DNA from: Flavobacterium reichenbachii
GTDB lineage: Bacteria; Bacteroidota; Bacteroidia; Flavobacteriales; Flavobacteriaceae
Assembly: GCF_002217435.1 (NCBI RefSeq)
Contig: NZ_MUHF01000003.1
Coordinates: 186,001 to 250,000, forward strand
Length of the DNA: 64,000 bases
Direction: 5' to 3'
The notes under the pieces were generated by a model that was not told the DNA's origin, made no database searches, and saw nothing but the letters and a program-made list of their open reading frames with translations. Positions within the stretch are counted from its first letter, which is position 1; the number at the start of each line of letters is the position of its first letter. Of the stretch, positions 34,498-43,380 are shown piece by piece. The translations under genes were made by a program, and so were the position numbers.

Positions 34498-35223
34498 ATG
34501 GCACAATCTAGTATTGAATGGACAGAAATGACATGGAATCCTACAACAGGCTGTGATAAAATATCAGCAGGATGCAAATTTTGTTATGCCGAAATTATGT
34601 CCAAAAGACTTCAGGCAATGGGTATTGAAAAATATAAGGATAATTTTGAAGTAAGAACACATGAAGAAGCTTTAAAAACACCTTACACATGGAAAAAATC
34701 AAAAGTCGTTTTTGTGAATTCAATGAGTGATTTATTTCATGAAGATATTCCACTTGATTTCATTCAAAAGGTTTTTAAAGTTATGAATGAAAATCCACAA
34801 CATGTTTTTCAAGTACTTACGAAAAGGGCTGAAAGACTATTTGAAATTCATAAGGAATTAAAATGGAGTCATAACATTTGGATGGGAGTTTCTGTGGAAA
34901 ATGAAAAGGTAAAAAATAGAATTGACTATCTGAGAAAAACAAATGCAAGAGTTAAATTTTTATCATTAGAACCTTTAATTGGCCCATTAAAAAAAATAAA
35001 CCTAAAAAATATCGATTGGGTTATTGTTGGTGGAGAAAGTGGTCATAAGCCTAGAACTATGAATCCTGATTGGGTAATTAATATTCATGAGCAATGCATA
35101 AAAAACGATGTTCCTTTTTTCTTTAAACAATGGGGCGGTAAAAATAAAAAAGCTACAGGAAGATTGCTAAACGGCAGAACTTATGATGAAATGCCGGAAA
35201 TTGAATTGCAACATAGTGTCTGA
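34498..35223 (+). CDS. DUF5131 (phage Gp37/Gp68) three-cysteine protein, TcmP partner
   Basis: The 241-residue member of the same family as the gene at 9147 shows Cys19, Cys26 and Cys29 ([19 protein letters not shown]), [33 protein letters not shown] and WVIVGGESG, ending in PFFFKQWGG. The family is thought of as radical-SAM-like with a C-x6-C-x2-C cluster site. It follows tcmP by 3 nt and is the last gene of the unit; the repeat hairpins behind it may end the transcript. The two copies share motifs but are clearly diverged in length and sequence, so they are not a recent duplication. Confidence 0.9.
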   Translation: MAQSSIEWTEMTWNPTTGCDKISAGCKFCYAEIMSKRLQAMGIEKYKDNFEVRTHEEALKTPYTWKKSKVVFVNSMSDLFHEDIPLDFIQKVFKVMNENPQHVFQVLTKRAERLFEIHKELKWSHNIWMGVSVENEKVKNRIDYLRKTNARVKFLSLEPLIGPLKKINLKNIDWVIVGGESGHKPRTMNPDWVINIHEQCIKNDVPFFFKQWGGKNKKATGRLLNGRTYDEMPEIELQHSV

Positions 35224-35240
35224 AGTTTAAATAATTATAT

Positions 35241-35421
35241 GCGAAGTCTTTTGACTTCGTCCCAGCTCTTCAAAGTCTTCTAAAAACCAAAAATATTATT
35301 AAAAGTTGTGCGCTGTGCGAAGTCTCCCGACTTCGTACCCGTTCCAATAATCTCTAGATATTTCTTTTATATTTCTTTAAATCTCATTGTCGGTACGAAG
35401 TCGGGAGACTTCGCAGAGCGC
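35241..35421. repeat. Long inverted repeat and third copy behind the defence operon
   Basis: A 30-bp arm at 35310-35339 pairs with 35392-35421 with one mismatch around a 52-bp spacer. Both arms contain the inner palindrome GCGAAGTC-nnnn-GACTTCG. A third, single copy of that palindrome (GCGAAGTCTTTTGACTTCG) lies at 35243-35261. The hairpins probably end the deaminase-tcmP-DUF5131 transcript and may mark the island edge. Confidence 0.75.
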
Positions 35422-35536
35422 GTTATTTGGGATTGAAGGGTTTCTTGTTTCCTCATCAATTAGGATAAAATGAATATTATCATCTGATTGAAAAATATTT
35501 TTCTTAAATTAGAGAAACAATTAAATTCAAAAAAAC

Positions 35537-35758
35537 ATGAATCCATCAAAAATAATAGGAATAATTCTAATCGTTATTAGTCTCGGTGTGGGATATATAG
35601 GTATCAACAAAATAGCTGATAATACAAAAGAAATTAATTTTTTAGGACTAAAAATTAATGCGTCCAACGAATCCGGTAAACAACAGGGATACCTTTATTT
35701 AGGGCTGGGCGTCATTTTACTTGTGGGCGGAATTTACACTGTCAACAAATCAAAATAA
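35537..35758 (+). CDS. Small two-helix membrane protein
   Basis: The 73-residue protein has two hydrophobic segments, IIGIILIVISLGVGYIGI (residues 5-22) and YLYLGLGVILLVGGIYTV (53-70), joined by a polar loop. It resembles the DUF3185-type small membrane proteins; no function is known. A good ATG follows an A-rich leader. It stands alone between the repeat behind the defence island and the following dispersed repeat. Confidence 0.65.
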   Translation: MNPSKIIGIILIVISLGVGYIGINKIADNTKEINFLGLKINASNESGKQQGYLYLGLGVILLVGGIYTVNKSK

Positions 35759-35859
35759 AGTGCTGTAAGCAGGGATTGTAAATATTGCATGAGAGCATTG
35801 TTGGGTAATGATTTCTTGTCAATTAATTTTAGACAAAACTTCTTATGAAAAAGAGTGCC

Positions 35860-35975
35860 CTAGCCCTGATAGAAGTGGAAATCCTTTTGTGTCCGCCGCG
35901 GCGGACACAAAAGATTGAAACGAATAGCAGGGTTCGGCACAAAAGATTGGAACGGATAGCAGGAATAGCTTCTAA
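35860..35975. repeat. Dispersed intergenic palindromic element, copy A
   Basis: It starts CCTAGCCCTGATAGAAGTGG, then AAATCCTTTTGTG, a CCGCCGCGGCGG palindrome, CACAAAAGATTGAAACG, and AGCAGG near AATAGCTTCTAA. The inner part CACAAAAGATTG(A/G)AACG occurs twice, so this copy carries an internal duplication. Copy B at 46013-46130 has the same ends in the opposite orientation with a different central hairpin. Confidence 0.8.
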
Positions 35976-36010
35976 TTAAAGTCTAAATTCTAACTAATTA
36001 TAAAAATAAT

Positions 36011-36718
36011 TTATTTCTTTTTGAATTTATATTCTCGTTCATTGTTTTTTGGGTTGAGGTCAACAAAATCATATTCTTCAAAATCTTCAAAATTGTTTTT
36101 AAAGAAATCTGTTGCTTTTTCGAGTGACCAGTTTTTTGGGTAATGAAAACCATCAAATTCAACATTTTGAAGATGAAGCGAAAAATCGTGATTAAATTCA
36201 GAAGATCCGTAATAGGTTTCAGCAATTTTACCAGACCATTCAATTTCAAACTTGTTTTTGGCAGTTTCTTTGATTTTTATTTCATGATTGGCACAACTAT
36301 CGTGACCTAGTAAATAAATTCCAAAAGCGACTTCATTGCAATTAAAATCATCAAGAGGGAAAGTGTGGGCCAATAAAGGTTCTTTTATAAAATCATTAAA
36401 AACAGCTTTTGATGTTGTTTTGTTGATTTGAATTCCCTGATCTCCCCAACGAGTTGAAGACATTGTACATTGAACATAATTAGCCCACATTCCTTTTGCT
36501 TCCCAGTTGCTTTTAGATTCTTCTTCTTCTTCTTCTTCCACCTCTTCATTATATTTGTCTTTACCTTCCTCTTCAGCATAATAAGGATCTGTTTTTAAAT
36601 GAAAGTCAAACCACATAGATTCGTCTTCTTCGATTCTTCCGCTCCATAAAAATTCTTCTAAAGTGTGACCTTTTGGATATGGATTTCCTAAAAAATAGAT
36701 TCTGTTTGGCTGATTCAT
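36011..36718 (-). CDS. Unrecognised acidic protein with a Glu-rich stretch
   Basis: No family recognised. The 235-residue cytoplasmic protein is acidic with a run of Glu residues (EVEEEEEEESKS, about 60-71) that may be a flexible linker. It opens MNQPNRIYFLGNPYPKGHTLEEFLWSG. The region GIYLLGHDSCANHEI and the C-terminal basic tail are the other landmarks. It is transcribed away from the flavoprotein gene at 36933. Confidence 0.65.
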   Translation of the reverse strand: MNQPNRIYFLGNPYPKGHTLEEFLWSGRIEEDESMWFDFHLKTDPYYAEEEGKDKYNEEVEEEEEEESKSNWEAKGMWANYVQCTMSSTRWGDQGIQINKTTSKAVFNDFIKEPLLAHTFPLDDFNCNEVAFGIYLLGHDSCANHEIKIKETAKNKFEIEWSGKIAETYYGSSEFNHDFSLHLQNVEFDGFHYPKNWSLEKATDFFKNNFEDFEEYDFVDLNPKNNEREYKFKKK

Positions 36719-36932
36719 GTTTTTATATTTTATCGGCTAAAGATATAAATAAAAAGTATTTTCGTGATTTATTGAAAACAGAATAGCTTCTAAAATCAGG
36801 ATGATTTAATTCCAAATTTCAATTCAAAAAAGCCAAAGAAAAGAAAACCTTTGAACCTTTGTCACTTTACACCTCTGAACCTAAAAAATACCTATTTTTG
36901 TAATTCATTTTTAGGCCCAAAATTCAGCTATA

Positions 36933-39839
36933 ATGTCAATAATTAAAGAATTACAACAATTATCGGATTCGTTGGAAGGAACACTTTTATACGATGATCT
37001 TCATAAAACGCTTTATTCGACCGATGCTTCGGTGTACCGGATTAAACCAAAAGCGGTTGCCGTGCCTAAAACGATAGCAGATATTAGTAAACTGATCCGG
37101 TTTGCGGCGCAGCATCATATTTCGATTACGCCACGAACTGCCGGAACTTCGCTTGCCGGACAAACGGTTGGCGACGGAATTGTGGTCGATGTTTCGAAAA
37201 ACTTTACCAAAATCCTGAATTTTGACCCGATTAAAAAAATAGTTACGGTTGAGCCTGGCGTGATTCGCGACGAACTGAATTTGTTTCTGAAACCTCATGG
37301 CGTGTTTTTCGGACCGAATACTTCGACTTCAAACCGCTGTATGATTGGCGGAATGGTGGGAAATAATTCTTCCGGAACAACTTCGATTCGCTATGGTGTA
37401 ACGCGCGATAAAATTGTCGAAATCAAAGGAATTTTGAGCGATGGATCTGAAGTGGTTTTTAAGGAACTGACTTCGGCTGAATTTATCGAGAAAACCAAAG
37501 GAGATTCTTTAGAAAATAAAATATACAAAAGCCTTTACGACGAACTTTCGGTAAAAGCAACGCAGGATGAAATTATAAAAGAGTTTCCGAAACCGGAAAT
37601 TCACAGACGAAATACGGGTTATGCCGTTGATCTTCTACTAAAATCAGATTTGTTTGGCGGAACTGAACCGACAATTAACGTTGGAAAATTACTTTGCGGA
37701 AGCGAAGGAACTTTGGCTTTTACCTACGAAATTACTTTAAAAGTTGACGATTTACCGCCTGCGAATAATATTATGGTTGTGGCGCATTATCACAGCATTC
37801 AGGAATCGCTGGAATCTGTTGTGGTGGCGATGAAACATCATTTGTATACTTGCGAAATGATTGACGATACGATTCTGGATTGTACGAAAACGAATCGTGA
37901 ACACATTAAAAACCGATTCTTTTTGGTTGGAGAACCAAAAGCGATTATGATGTTTGAAGTGGCTTCGCACGATGCAGAAGATGCCGAAAATCAGGCAAAT
38001 GCTTTGGTTGCCGATTTAGAAAAAAACAACTTTGGTTACGCGCTCGTAAAAATTTACGGAGCGGATATTGAAAAAGTAAACGAACTTAGAAAAGCCGGTC
38101 TCGGACTTTTAGGAAGCATTGTTGGAGACGACAAAGCAGCCGATTCTATTGAAGATACGGCCGTAGAATTGAGCGATTTACCGGCTTATATTGCGGAGTT
38201 TTCGGCCATGATGTTGCGTCACGGACAAGGTGCGATTTATTATGCGCATGCCGGAGCGGGCGAGCTGCATTTGCGTCCGGTTTTGAATTTGAAGAAAACA
38301 TCTGACTTAAAATTATTTAGAACCATCGCGACCGATGTGGCGATTTTGGTTAAAAAATACAGAGGCTCGCTAAGCGGGGAACACGGCGACGGAATTGTGC
38401 GCGGCGAGTTTATTCCGTTTATGATTGGAGAGAAAAATTACGAACTTCTCAAAAGAATCAAATTGGCTTTTGACCCGAATTCGGTTTTAAATATCGGAAA
38501 AATTGTCAACGCTCTGAAAATGGACGAAAATCATCGTGTGATTTCAGGTCGCGTAGAACCGGATATTAAAACGTTTCAGGATTTCTCAGACAGTTTAGGA
38601 ATTCTGCGTGCAGCCGAAAAATGTAACGGTTCCGGCGACTGCAGAAAAATGCCATCGGCAGGAGGAGCGATGTGTCCGAGTTATCGAGCGACACGAAATG
38701 AAAAAGAAACTACTCGCGCAAGAGCAAATGCACTAAGAGAATATTTAACGTATTCTGAAAAAGAAAATAAATTTGACCAAAAAGAATTATACGAAGTTTT
38801 TGAGTTATGCGTAAGCTGTAAAGCCTGCGCCAGCGAATGTCCGAGTAACGTGGATGTCGCCACTCTTAAAGCCGAATTTTTATATCAATACCAAAAAGCA
38901 AACGGATTCTCCACCCGAAGTAAAATTTTTGCCAACAATGCAAAACTGAATAAAATGGGAAGTTTGTTTCCGTCGATTACGAATTTTATTTCGAATCAAT
39001 CGCTGGTTAAAAAATCAATGGGAATTGCGCCGGAAAGACAAGTGCCGCTTTTGGCGAAAAAGACTTTTAGAAAATGGCACGAAAGTCAGAAACCAAGAAA
39101 TAAGGATTTTCTAAACGGACAAGTGTATTTGTTTGTAGATGAATTTACCAATTATTACGACGTAAATATCGGAATTGACGCTTTTGAATTGTTAACGAAA
39201 TTAGGTTACGAAGTTTTAATCGTCAATCACGAAGAAAGCGGCAGAACGTATTTGTCGAAAGGATTTCTGGAAGAAGCCAAAAAGATTACCGACATTAATA
39301 TCCATATTTTTAAGGATATAATTTCGAGTAATGCGCCATTAATCGGAATTGAACCTTCTGCGATTCTGACTTTTAGAGATGAATATCTGAGACTGGCATC
39401 GGACAAAGAAAGTGCGGAGAGAATTTCGCAAAATGCATTCACAATCGAAGAATTCTTCAAAAAAGAAATCATCGACGGAAAAATAACACCTGATTCATTT
39501 TCTGAAGAAACCAAAGAAATTAAAATTCACGGACATTGCCACCAAAAGTCATTAAGTTCTGTTGAAGCGACTTTTGCCATGCTTAATCTTCCAAAAAATA
39601 ATACGGTTACCATTTATAATTCGGGTTGCTGTGGTATGGCAGGATCTTTTGGTTACGAAAAAGAACATTATAAAGTGAGTATGCAAATGGGTGAGGATAC
39701 GCTTTTCCCTAAAGTACGTAATACAGCCGAAAACGTAAAAATTGCCGCTGCAGGAACAAGCTGTCGTCATCAGATTTATGACGGAACAAAACGAGAAGCG
39801 CAGCATCCGGTTAGTATTTTAAGGAATTGTTTATTGTAA
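36933..39839 (+). CDS. FAD-linked oxidase with Fe-S/CCG domains, D-lactate/glycolate dehydrogenase family
   Basis: The 968-residue fusion of GlcD-like and GlcF-like parts oxidises a 2-hydroxy acid and passes electrons to the respiratory chain. The N-terminal FAD-binding part (~20-300) contains TPRTAGTSLAGQTVGDG and the middle the C-terminal FAD-oxidase lobe. Two cysteine clusters follow: CNGSGDCRKM (around residue 565) and CVSCKACASECPSNVD (from ~626, CxxCxxCxxxCP for a 4Fe-4S cluster). The CCG domain includes GHCHQKS and GCCGMAGSFGYE (~897). No signal peptide, so it is a cytoplasmic-face enzyme. Substrate (D-lactate or glycolate) is uncertain. A TATTTTTG -7 box lies at 36893. Confidence 0.92.
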   Translation: MSIIKELQQLSDSLEGTLLYDDLHKTLYSTDASVYRIKPKAVAVPKTIADISKLIRFAAQHHISITPRTAGTSLAGQTVGDGIVVDVSKNFTKILNFDPIKKIVTVEPGVIRDELNLFLKPHGVFFGPNTSTSNRCMIGGMVGNNSSGTTSIRYGVTRDKIVEIKGILSDGSEVVFKELTSAEFIEKTKGDSLENKIYKSLYDELSVKATQDEIIKEFPKPEIHRRNTGYAVDLLLKSDLFGGTEPTINVGKLLCGSEGTLAFTYEITLKVDDLPPANNIMVVAHYHSIQESLESVVVAMKHHLYTCEMIDDTILDCTKTNREHIKNRFFLVGEPKAIMMFEVASHDAEDAENQANALVADLEKNNFGYALVKIYGADIEKVNELRKAGLGLLGSIVGDDKAADSIEDTAVELSDLPAYIAEFSAMMLRHGQGAIYYAHAGAGELHLRPVLNLKKTSDLKLFRTIATDVAILVKKYRGSLSGEHGDGIVRGEFIPFMIGEKNYELLKRIKLAFDPNSVLNIGKIVNALKMDENHRVISGRVEPDIKTFQDFSDSLGILRAAEKCNGSGDCRKMPSAGGAMCPSYRATRNEKETTRARANALREYLTYSEKENKFDQKELYEVFELCVSCKACASECPSNVDVATLKAEFLYQYQKANGFSTRSKIFANNAKLNKMGSLFPSITNFISNQSLVKKSMGIAPERQVPLLAKKTFRKWHESQKPRNKDFLNGQVYLFVDEFTNYYDVNIGIDAFELLTKLGYEVLIVNHEESGRTYLSKGFLEEAKKITDINIHIFKDIISSNAPLIGIEPSAILTFRDEYLRLASDKESAERISQNAFTIEEFFKKEIIDGKITPDSFSEETKEIKIHGHCHQKSLSSVEATFAMLNLPKNNTVTIYNSGCCGMAGSFGYEKEHYKVSMQMGEDTLFPKVRNTAENVKIAAAGTSCRHQIYDGTKREAQHPVSILRNCLL

Positions 39840-39879
39840 TTTCTTCAAGGGATATTTAAAAACACTTAATTAAATTAAA

Positions 39880-40833
39880 ATGAAGTTTTATTTCTATGTA
39901 ATGTTATTTGTTACTTTTTCTATTAGCGGACAAAATCTGCTGGATTGTTCCAAATGTTCTTCTGAAATTATTGATGAGAGTAAATTAAAAAATGAGAGTA
40001 TTTTTTCTTTGAAATTATTAAAAAATGAGATTTATGCCAGAAAGGGCTATGTCTTTTCTAATTCGGAATATTCAAATATTTTTAAAAAGTACAATTGGTA
40101 TAAACCTGTAAAAGACAATAAAAGTATTGTTTATTCTGATATAGAAATTAAAAATATTGCTATTCTTAGTCAGAGAATTAGTGAAATATCAGAATATCTG
40201 ATTAACGAAAAGAACAGCAAATACAAAACTTTATCTGAGGAAAAAATTAATCAAATTTTTACAAAAGAGAAAAGAAAAGAATTAGGAATCAATTTCGTTA
40301 TTTGGAAGGTTTATAATTATAAAGATAAAACTGGTGAGTATTATTTAGTGCTGACAGAAGATAAATTTAAGGAAACAGTTGGTGGAAATAATTTCAACAA
40401 TGCAATAAAGGCCTTTAATTTTAAGATTGAAAATGATCATTGGACAAAAACTTTCGAAACAAATGATTTTAAGGAAAGCCATGAGCAGAGTATTTGGTTT
40501 TGGTCAAGATATATTTATGTCGAAGATTTTGATAACGACGGCATTATTGATCCGATTGTAATTTATGGTACCAGCGGGCCTAATTCGTATGATGATGGAA
40601 GAATTAAAATCCTATTATATTATAAAGGAAAAAAAATAGGAATCAGAATTCAAAATGGAGTTCTGGATGATGAAAGAAATTTTACTATAGATGCTAATTT
40701 TTATACACTGCCAAAGAAAATACAAGATAAAATTATAGAGCAGATGAATTTGATGGTCGAGAATAACCATTCGATTTTGCCTCATGGATGGCAGAAAAAG
40801 ATGGCAAAAAAAATGACTTCTATAGCAGAATAA
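39880..40833 (+). CDS. Exported YARHG-domain protein
   Basis: The 317-residue protein starts with a Sec signal peptide (FYVMLFVTFSISGQ). The YARHG domain has SLKLLKNEIYARKGYVFSNS followed by IFKKYNWYKPVKDN (about 45-80). The rest is beta-rich with an EDFDNDGIIDPIVIYG calcium-type loop near 215. YARHG domains are thought to act in extracellular or envelope contexts; no enzyme function is known. It begins 40 bp after the flavoprotein gene and may be read through from it. Confidence 0.82.
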   Translation: MKFYFYVMLFVTFSISGQNLLDCSKCSSEIIDESKLKNESIFSLKLLKNEIYARKGYVFSNSEYSNIFKKYNWYKPVKDNKSIVYSDIEIKNIAILSQRISEISEYLINEKNSKYKTLSEEKINQIFTKEKRKELGINFVIWKVYNYKDKTGEYYLVLTEDKFKETVGGNNFNNAIKAFNFKIENDHWTKTFETNDFKESHEQSIWFWSRYIYVEDFDNDGIIDPIVIYGTSGPNSYDDGRIKILLYYKGKKIGIRIQNGVLDDERNFTIDANFYTLPKKIQDKIIEQMNLMVENNHSILPHGWQKKMAKKMTSIAE

Positions 40834-40933
40834 CCATTTATCGATTGATTATAAAAAAGGCTTTATTGTTTGCCTGATACTTGGGCAGTAATAAAAAAAG
40901 CTTGCCAAAAGTATTTAAAACAAAATCGTTTTA

Positions 40934-40941
40934 TATATTTG
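40934..40941 (+). promoter_or_regulatory. Candidate -7 box of the amino-acid permease
   Basis: TATATTTG matches the Bacteroidetes -7 consensus TAnnTTTG, 80 bp upstream of the permease ATG. No good -33 element is visible at the canonical distance. Confidence 0.45.
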
Positions 40942-41021
40942 AAATCAGGATAAAAATTGCATTATTTGCAAAATAAAACCACAATGACCGAATTAAATTA
41001 ATTTATAACAGCAAAACATAT

Positions 41022-42953
41022 ATGGCATTTTCAAGCTTATTCCGAAAGAAAACAGTACAGGATATTCTGAGACAAGTTGCTCAGAACGAATCAGACGGTC
41101 ATAATGCATTAGGAAAACATTTGACTACTAAAGATTTAACTGCATTTGGAATAGCGGCTATTGTGGGAGCAGGAATTTTCAGCACCATAGGAAAAGCCAG
41201 TGCAGATGGTGGTCCAGCTGTTATTTTCTTATTTTTATTTACCGCTTTGGCTTGTAGTTTTGCTGCTTTTGCTTACGCCGAATTTGCTTCTATGGTTCCG
41301 GTATCAGGAAGTGCTTACACGTATTCGTATGTTGCTTTTGGAGAAATTATTGCCTGGATAATTGGCTGGGCCTTAATTATGGAATATGCCGTCGGAAACA
41401 TAACTGTCGCCATATCTTGGAGTGATTATTTTACAGGACTGCTCCAGAGCGGCAGGATAAATTTACCGCAATGGATCCAGATGGATTATTTAACCGCTTC
41501 AAACGGATTTAACGATGCCGAGGCTTTAATGCGAGGCGGAAAATCTTTCAAGAATTTGAGTGCAGCATTACAAGCTGCTCATACGGCCTGGACAACTGCA
41601 CCAACAATAGGATCATTTCATTTTGTAACAGATTTACCGGCATTATTTATTATTATTCTGATTACCGCTTTGGTTTACAGAGGAATGAAAGAATCTCGTA
41701 ACGCCAGTAACTTAATGGTTGTGGTAAAACTTTGTGTGGTTCTTTTGGTAATTGCTGTAGGTGTATTTTATGTAGATACAGCAAATTGGGACCCGTTTGC
41801 TCCAAATGGAGTTGGCGGAGTTTTAAAAGGAGTTTCTGCAGTTTTCTTTGCTTATATTGGTTTTGATGCCATCTCGACAACCGCAGAAGAATGTAAAAAT
41901 CCGCAGCGCGATTTACCTCGCGGTATGATGTGGGCAATTATCATCTGTACTATTTTATATATTGCCATTGCCTTGGTTTTAACCGGAATGGTGCGTTATA
42001 GCGAATTAAATGTTGGAGATCCTCTTGCCTTTGTTTTTGATAAATTAAACCTTAAATGGATGTCCGGAATTATTGCCGTAAGTGCAGTAGTAGCAATGGC
42101 CAGCGTTCTTTTGGTTTTCCAAATGGGACAGCCTCGTATCTGGATGAGTATGAGCCGTGATGGTTTATTGCCAAAGAAATTTTCTACAGTTCACCCAAAA
42201 TTCAAAACACCATCTTTTGCTACAATTGTAACTGGTTTTGTGGTTGCGGTTCCCGCTTTATTTTTAAACTTGACGATGGTGACCGATTTATGCAGTATCG
42301 GAACTTTATTTGCCTTTGTCTTAGTTTGCGCCGGAGTTTTAGTATTGCAAAACAAGCCAGAAATTCCAAGAGGAAAATTCAAAACACCATATGTAAATTC
42401 AAAATATATTTTGCCTGTTCTAATGATTGCAGGATTGTATTATGCTTTTGCTTTTAATAATAAAGCGACAATGACTTTTATTAATAACGATGCGCAGATA
42501 AATGATGCAACAACGATCGTAACTTCTTTAGATAAAGCAGAATCTGAAAAGGTTTTTAATTATTTAAAAGGCATAGAAGTAAATAATAAAACGGCTGAAA
42601 CTTCAGATTTAGAGCATTTATTAGGACAATATCAAGACGATGAGGCAAAATATACTGAAGTTGTAAAAGGATTGCCAATCAATGATTCATTAAAATACGA
42701 ATCAGGTTTCAGTTTGTTCAAACATAAAATACCAATGTGGATTTTCTTATTCGTTTTGGTTGGATTAGCAGTGTGGTCGTTCAGACAAAATTTATCTTTA
42801 ATTCCGCTTTTAGGATTAATCTGCTGTCTGTACATGATGGCTGAACTAAGCGTTTGGAACTGGATTTACTTCACGATCTGGTTGTTAATCGGGTTATTGA
42901 TTTACTTTACGTACAGTAGAAAAAATAGTAAGTTGAATGTAGTGAAATTATAA
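41022..42953 (+). CDS. Amino-acid permease, APC superfamily
   Basis: The cytoplasmic-membrane transporter has 643 residues and about 14 membrane segments. It begins with a basic N-terminal helix and the APC consensus TKDLTAFGIAAIVGAGIFST (helix 1, the broken substrate-binding helix), then SGSAYTYSYVAFGEIIAWII. A soluble insertion of ~70 residues (about 495-565) precedes the last three segments. Substrate unclear; cationic amino acids are typical for this subfamily. A rho-independent terminator follows at 42977. Confidence 0.93.
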   Translation: MAFSSLFRKKTVQDILRQVAQNESDGHNALGKHLTTKDLTAFGIAAIVGAGIFSTIGKASADGGPAVIFLFLFTALACSFAAFAYAEFASMVPVSGSAYTYSYVAFGEIIAWIIGWALIMEYAVGNITVAISWSDYFTGLLQSGRINLPQWIQMDYLTASNGFNDAEALMRGGKSFKNLSAALQAAHTAWTTAPTIGSFHFVTDLPALFIIILITALVYRGMKESRNASNLMVVVKLCVVLLVIAVGVFYVDTANWDPFAPNGVGGVLKGVSAVFFAYIGFDAISTTAEECKNPQRDLPRGMMWAIIICTILYIAIALVLTGMVRYSELNVGDPLAFVFDKLNLKWMSGIIAVSAVVAMASVLLVFQMGQPRIWMSMSRDGLLPKKFSTVHPKFKTPSFATIVTGFVVAVPALFLNLTMVTDLCSIGTLFAFVLVCAGVLVLQNKPEIPRGKFKTPYVNSKYILPVLMIAGLYYAFAFNNKATMTFINNDAQINDATTIVTSLDKAESEKVFNYLKGIEVNNKTAETSDLEHLLGQYQDDEAKYTEVVKGLPINDSLKYESGFSLFKHKIPMWIFLFVLVGLAVWSFRQNLSLIPLLGLICCLYMMAELSVWNWIYFTIWLLIGLLIYFTYSRKNSKLNVVKL

Positions 42954-42976
42954 GTAAGAGTTATAAATAATAAACG

Positions 42977-43010
42977 AAAAGCCGTTCTTAGATTAGTAAG
43001 AACGGCTTTT
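42977..43010 (+). terminator. Terminator of the permease gene
   Basis: AAAAGCCGTTCTTA and TAAGAACGGCTTTT form a perfect 14-bp stem with a 6-nt loop, followed by G and TATTTTTT. Confidence 0.9.
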
Positions 43011-43090
43011 GTATTTTTTAAGAGTTCCATAGGAACGGTGTATATTTTAGGGATGGATTTTAATCCGTCCATCGAAAGAAGTATAATAAT

Positions 43091-43124
43091 CCGTTCTGAG
43101 AATAATTTCAGAACGGCTTTTTTT
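43091..43124 (+). terminator. Second terminator-like hairpin with the same stem sequence
   Basis: CCGTTCTGA and TCAGAACGG pair perfectly around 8 nt and are followed by CTTTTTTTT. No gene ends directly before it, so it may be a duplicated or relic terminator. Confidence 0.6.
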
Positions 43125-43339
43125 TGCCATAGATAAAATGATTAAAAAGATTTTTTCTCTCGTAGATTTGGCAGATTTAGCTGATCTTTTCTTAAATAAA
43201 AATAATCTGCATAATCAGCTAAATCTGCAGGAAAAACTTAGTTAATCTACGCGAAAACGCAATTGTTTTTTGTGAAATAACTCTATTTTAGTTAGATTTT
43301 TTTATAAAAAATATTCTCATAATTATTAAAGCTTTTTCT

Positions 43340-43347
43340 TAGGTTTG
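43340..43347 (+). promoter_or_regulatory. Candidate -7 box of the DUF695 gene
   Basis: TAGGTTTG agrees with TAnnTTTG and lies 33 bp upstream of the ATG at 43381. Confidence 0.45.
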
Positions 43348-43380
43348 TGTTTTACGAAGTTTAAATTTAATTTTTAATAA

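Larger units (their letters stand above)
42954..43380. other. Intergenic region with a terminator, a second hairpin and an inverted repeat
   Basis: The 427-bp gap holds no gene. It has the permease terminator (42977-43010), a similar stem at 43091-43124, and an inverted repeat GCAGATTTAGCTGAT (43171-43185) / ATCAGCTAAATCTGC (43214-43228). TAGGTTTG at 43340-43347 is a plausible -7 box for the gene at 43381. Confidence 0.7.

Noticed and set aside
35241..35421. Short CRISPR-like cluster behind the defence operon
   Set aside because: There are only three palindromic copies in mixed orientation, without uniform spacers or cas genes.
36385..36579. Lys-rich frame inside the acidic protein gene
   Set aside because: It is the out-of-frame reading of the Glu-rich coding stretch.
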